From contig JABMNB010000085.1 of the NCBI GenBank assembly GCA_013205335.1, positions 1-7,544 of the forward strand: DNA of 7,544 bases. Direction: 5' to 3'. A program made the position numbers and the translations under genes. Shown here piece after piece: positions 4,992 through 7,544 of this stretch. Source of the stretch: Rhodospirillales bacterium. Lineage in GTDB: Bacteria > Pseudomonadota > Alphaproteobacteria > Reyranellales > Reyranellaceae. The notes under the pieces are model-generated. The model was not told the DNA's origin. It made no database searches and saw nothing but the letters and a program-made list of their open reading frames with translations. How positions within the stretch are numbered: the first letter of the stretch is position 1; every line of letters starts with the position of its first letter.

Positions 4992-6146
4992 ATGTCCGAG
5001 AAAACCTTTGCCCCCGCTTCGCTCGCCGCCCAGGCGATGGGGTGGATCGACCCGGTAACCAAGGCCGTCGTGCCGCCCATCCACATGGCGAGCACCTACC
5101 TGCGCGACGAGGACAACGGCTACCGGTCGGGCCGCATCTACGGGCGCTCCGATAATCCCACGTTCGACCAGGCCGAGGCAACCCTCACGGCGCTCGAAGG
5201 CGGCGCGAAGTCGCTGATCTTCTCCTCGGGCATGAGTGCCGCCAGCGCCTGCTTCCTCGCCCTCTCGCCCGGCGACCATGTGGTGGTCTCGAGGGTCATG
5301 TACTGGGCGCTGCGCAACTGGCTGATGACCTTTGCCACCCACTGGGGTCTCAGGGTCGAGTTCGTCGACTCCGACAAGACCGATCAGGTGGCGGCGGCGG
5401 TGAAGCCCGGCGTCACCAGGCTCGTCTGGATCGAGACACCGGCCAACCCTACCTGGAGCGTGTCGGACATCGCCGCAATCGCCGAGATCGCTCACAAGGC
5501 CGGCGCCCTGCTGGGCGTCGATTCGACGGTGGCGACGCCGGTGCTGACGCGGCCGATCGAGCATGGCGCCGACATCGTCATGCATTCGGCGACCAAGTAC
5601 CTCAACGGACATTCCGACATCATCGCCGGTGCCCTCACGGGTGCGCGCGATGACGCCTATTGGGCGAAGCTGCGGACCATTCGCTCGCAGCTCGGCACCA
5701 TCCTCGGCCAGACCGAAGCGTGGCTGCTGATGCGCGGGATGCGCACGCTGTTCCCGCGCGTGGCCTGGGCCTGCAAATCCGCACAGAGCCTGGCCGAGAA
5801 GTTCGCCGAGCATCCGATGATCGAAGAGGTCCTCTATCCCGGCCTGCCCTCCTTCGCGGGTCATGCCGCAGCGGCCAGGCAGATGAGCAACGGCTTCGGC
5901 GGCATGCTGTCGGTGCGCGTGAAGGGCGGCGAGCGCGCGGCCATCGCCACGGCGGCGCGCGTCGAACTGTGGAAGCGCGCCACGTCGCTGGGCGGCGTCG
6001 AGAGCCTGATCGAGCATCGCGCCAGCATCGAGGGGCCGGGCACGCCCTGCCCGCCCGACCTGCTGCGCCTCTCGGTCGGTGTCGAGGAGAGCAGCGACCT
6101 GTTCGACGATCTCGACCAGGCCCTGAAGCGCGCCCACAACGCCTAG
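4992..6146 (+). CDS. PLP-dependent Cys/Met-metabolism enzyme (cystathionine gamma-synthase / beta-lyase family)
   Basis: Fold-type I PLP enzyme of the transsulfuration family, 384 aa. Landmarks are PPIHMASTY (28-36), IYGRSDNPT (49-57, with Tyr50 and Arg52 as the neighbour-subunit phosphate contacts), LEGGAKSLIFSSGMSA (68-83), ETPANPT (148-154), GVDSTVATP (175-183, with D177 for the pyridine nitrogen), HSATKYLNGHSD (198-209, with K202 as the PLP lysine), SLGGVESLIEH (332-342) and LRLSVGVE (358-365, carboxylate-binding R359). The start is ATG 4992 with AAGG about 8 nt upstream; an in-frame GTG at 4983 overlaps that site and is less likely. The YGGT-type active-site loop of gamma-synthases reads MYWALRNWL (103-111), so the reaction (cystathionine beta-lyase, gamma-synthase, O-acylhomoserine sulfhydrylase or gamma-lyase) is open. 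It stands alone, divergent from tetR, and convergent with the acyl-CoA dehydrogenase gene. Confidence 0.88.
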   Translation: MSEKTFAPASLAAQAMGWIDPVTKAVVPPIHMASTYLRDEDNGYRSGRIYGRSDNPTFDQAEATLTALEGGAKSLIFSSGMSAASACFLALSPGDHVVVSRVMYWALRNWLMTFATHWGLRVEFVDSDKTDQVAAAVKPGVTRLVWIETPANPTWSVSDIAAIAEIAHKAGALLGVDSTVATPVLTRPIEHGADIVMHSATKYLNGHSDIIAGALTGARDDAYWAKLRTIRSQLGTILGQTEAWLLMRGMRTLFPRVAWACKSAQSLAEKFAEHPMIEEVLYPGLPSFAGHAAAARQMSNGFGGMLSVRVKGGERAAIATAARVELWKRATSLGGVESLIEHRASIEGPGTPCPPDLLRLSVGVEESSDLFDDLDQALKRAHNA

Positions 6147-6175
6147 CCGGCTGGGAGAACGCCTAAACAAAAAGC

Positions 6176-6327
6176 CCCGTCGTCCTGAGCGGAGCCGCCC
6201 GAAGGGCGGCGCAGTCGAAGGACCTCTTTTCCGAAGCACGTTCCGTTGAAACGAAAAGAGGTCCCTCGGCTACACGCCGGAGCCTGCCCCGAAGCATTCG
6301 AGGGGGCGCTCCGCTCGGGACGACGGG
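6176..6327. repeat. Branched palindromic intergenic repeat, probable bidirectional terminator
   Basis: The 20-nt arms at 6176-6195 and 6308-6327 are complementary along their whole length with one G-T pair. Nested inside are a perfect 7-bp GC hairpin with a GAA loop (6194-6210), an 11-bp inverted repeat GGACCTCTTTT / AAAAGAGGTCC (6220-6230 with 6254-6264), a CGGC/GCCG hairpin (6267-6279) and a CGAA-GCA-TTCG hairpin (6290-6300). The CCTGAGC...GTCGAAGGACC wording resembles dispersed repeats I recall from alphaproteobacterial genomes. A-rich DNA lies left of the outer arms (ACAAAAAG) and T-rich DNA right (TTCTTTG), so both converging transcripts would end in a U-rich tract after a strong stem. 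No coding sequence or terminal direct repeats were recognised in 6147-6336. Confidence 0.7.
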
Positions 6328-6336
6328 TTCTTTGTA

Positions 6337-7509
6337 TTAGGCCGACGCTCCAAATACCGAACCGAGGCTCGCGCCGATGCGCTCGTTCATCATCTCGATA
6401 GAGCCGTCGGTGTAGGCGGCGATCTTGGCGCCCGCGAGATGGCGGGCGAGCGGATACTCGGCGCGCAGACCGTTTGCGCCCATCGCCTGGATGCAGTCGG
6501 AAATGCGCTGCACGGCCATGTCGGTCGCGAACTTCTTGGCATGGGCGGCCGGCAGGACGGCGTCGGCGCCCTCGTCGATCAGGCGCGCCGCGCGATAGCA
6601 AAGGAGACGCGCGGCCTCCAGGTCGGTCGCGGCGTCGACCAGTTTCCAGCGCACGCCCTGATGCTCGATCACCGGCTGGCCGAAGGTCTTGCGCTGCTGC
6701 GTGTAGCGCACCGCCGTCTCGAGCGACGCCTGCAGCATGCCGCAGCACATGGCCGCGACATAGGCGCGGGCACCGTTGATGCCGGCGAGCGCCGCCTTGA
6801 AGGCCTTGCCGGGCGGATGCAGGACCGCCTCGTCAGGCGCGAAATAATCGACCAGGCGGAAGCCGCCGACCCCGATCGCGTGGCCGCCGTGCAGCTCGAA
6901 CGGCGGCTCGCGGTGGAAGCCCGGCCGCTCCGCCTCGATCGCCAGGCAGATGATGCCGCGATAGCCCTGGGATACGTCGGTCTGCGCATAGGCCACCGAG
7001 AGGCCGGCGACCGCAGCATTGGTGATCCACGCCTTGGCGCCGTTCAGCTTCCAGCCGCCCTCGACGCGAACGGCGGCCATTTCAAGCCCGCCGAAGTCGC
7101 TGCCGACACCGGGTTCACTGAGCCCCGCGCAACCGATCACCTCGCCGGTCAGCATGCGCGGCAGCAGGCGGGCGACGTGGGCCGGTTGGCCGTCGCGGGC
7201 GAAGCGCGTGCAGGCGTTGTGATGGTTGATCAGCGCAAAGGCGAACGCGAAATCGTGGCGCGCAATCTCCTCGAACGCCCGCAGCTTGCAGGAGAAGGAG
7301 AGGCCCTGCCCGCCATGCTTCTTCGCCAGCTCGATCGTGTTGAGCCCGACGGCGCACGCCGCCTTGATCGTCTCGAGCGGATAGCGTCTCTCCCACTCCC
7401 AGCGGGCGGCGTTGGGCGAGACATGTTCTTCGGCGAATGCCTTGGCGCGCGCCACGACGGCGCGCTCTTCGAGCGTGAGGATTTCATCGAGCATCCGCTT
7501 GAGATACAC
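6337..7509 (-). CDS. Acyl-CoA dehydrogenase family protein
   Basis: FAD-dependent flavoenzyme, 390 aa, the standard length of soluble acyl-CoA dehydrogenases, predicted to introduce a C2-C3 double bond into an acyl-CoA. The N-terminal helical domain covers about 1-120. The middle beta domain holds GLSEPGVGSD (129-138, flavin/substrate loop) and GWKLNGAKAWITNA (152-165). The C-terminal helical domain holds INGARAYVAAMCCG (244-257), QQRKTFGQPV (271-280, FAD contact across the dimer), QAMGANGLRAEYPLARHLAGAKI (341-363) and YTDGSIEMMNERIG (366-379). The usual catalytic Glu of YEGT is Asp368 here. The start is GTG 7509 with GAGG 7 nt upstream; the ATG at 7494 is a weaker choice. It converges on the PLP-enzyme gene across the palindromic repeat, and no beta-oxidation partner is in view. 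Substrate is unknown. Confidence 0.92.
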   Translation of the reverse strand: MYLKRMLDEILTLEERAVVARAKAFAEEHVSPNAARWEWERRYPLETIKAACAVGLNTIELAKKHGGQGLSFSCKLRAFEEIARHDFAFAFALINHHNACTRFARDGQPAHVARLLPRMLTGEVIGCAGLSEPGVGSDFGGLEMAAVRVEGGWKLNGAKAWITNAAVAGLSVAYAQTDVSQGYRGIICLAIEAERPGFHREPPFELHGGHAIGVGGFRLVDYFAPDEAVLHPPGKAFKAALAGINGARAYVAAMCCGMLQASLETAVRYTQQRKTFGQPVIEHQGVRWKLVDAATDLEAARLLCYRAARLIDEGADAVLPAAHAKKFATDMAVQRISDCIQAMGANGLRAEYPLARHLAGAKIAAYTDGSIEMMNERIGASLGSVFGASA

Positions 7510-7544
7510 GATTGGACCTCGGGCGCAACCGCGAGCTAGAATGA

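Noticed and set aside
4920..6239. 439-codon minus-strand frame opposite the PLP enzyme
   Set aside because: It begins inside the palindromic repeat and has no motif, while the plus strand encodes a complete PLP enzyme.
6166..6335. Possible CRISPR array or tRNA in the palindromic region
   Set aside because: There are no regularly spaced direct repeats, and the cloverleaf-like layout lacks tRNA features such as a TTC arm sequence and a CCA-type acceptor stem.
6439..7539. 366-codon plus-strand frame opposite the acyl-CoA dehydrogenase
   Set aside because: The minus strand has the full set of acyl-CoA dehydrogenase motifs; the plus frame has none.

Overview
High-GC bacterial chromosome, most likely an alphaproteobacterium. 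The evidence is the GC-rich third codon positions, a SAM-II riboswitch (a class typical of Alphaproteobacteria) in front of metX, and a chorismate mutase-like gene, hisC and tyrA in one block. A Rhodospirillales/Reyranella-like source would fit, but this is recall of gene order and not a computed placement. No phage, plasmid, transposase, CRISPR, rRNA or tRNA signal was seen.

Layout. (1) 1-528, minus: the N-terminal 176 codons of metX (homoserine O-acyltransferase), running off the left edge. (2) 529-779: a divergent control region. On the minus strand it holds a putative promoter, a SAM-II riboswitch aptamer (611-667) and an intrinsic-terminator hairpin (567-605), all in the metX leader. The promoter of the rightward operon probably lies at its right end. 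(3) 780-4242, plus: four closely packed genes. They encode a chorismate mutase fused to a shrunken prephenate-dehydratase-like and ACT-like region, HisC (probably also an aromatic aminotransferase), TyrA (prephenate/arogenate dehydrogenase) and a ChaC-like gamma-glutamylcyclotransferase. (4) 4193-4819, minus: a TetR-family regulator whose 3' end overlaps the ChaC-like gene tail to tail. (5) 4820-4991: an intergenic region with an inverted repeat that could be the TetR operator. (6) 4992-6146, plus: a PLP-dependent Cys/Met-metabolism enzyme. (7) 6147-6336: a complex palindromic repeat between convergent genes, probably also a two-way terminator. (8) 6337-7509, minus: an acyl-CoA dehydrogenase.

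How the genes fit together. The centre is amino-acid metabolism. metX starts methionine synthesis by acylating homoserine, and the riboswitch would shut it down when S-adenosylmethionine is plentiful. The rightward operon moves chorismate towards phenylalanine and tyrosine, and the HisC-type aminotransferase links this to histidine. The ChaC-like enzyme (glutathione turnover) and the Cys/Met PLP enzyme add a sulfur-metabolism theme, but no shared regulation is proven. The acyl-CoA dehydrogenase appears unrelated.

Nothing here is a clearly new system. The points most worth a second look are the SAM-II aptamer followed by a strong terminator, the chorismate mutase with a half-size dehydratase region lacking the catalytic TRF motif, the acyl-CoA dehydrogenase with Asp in place of the usual catalytic Glu, and the branched palindromic repeat.
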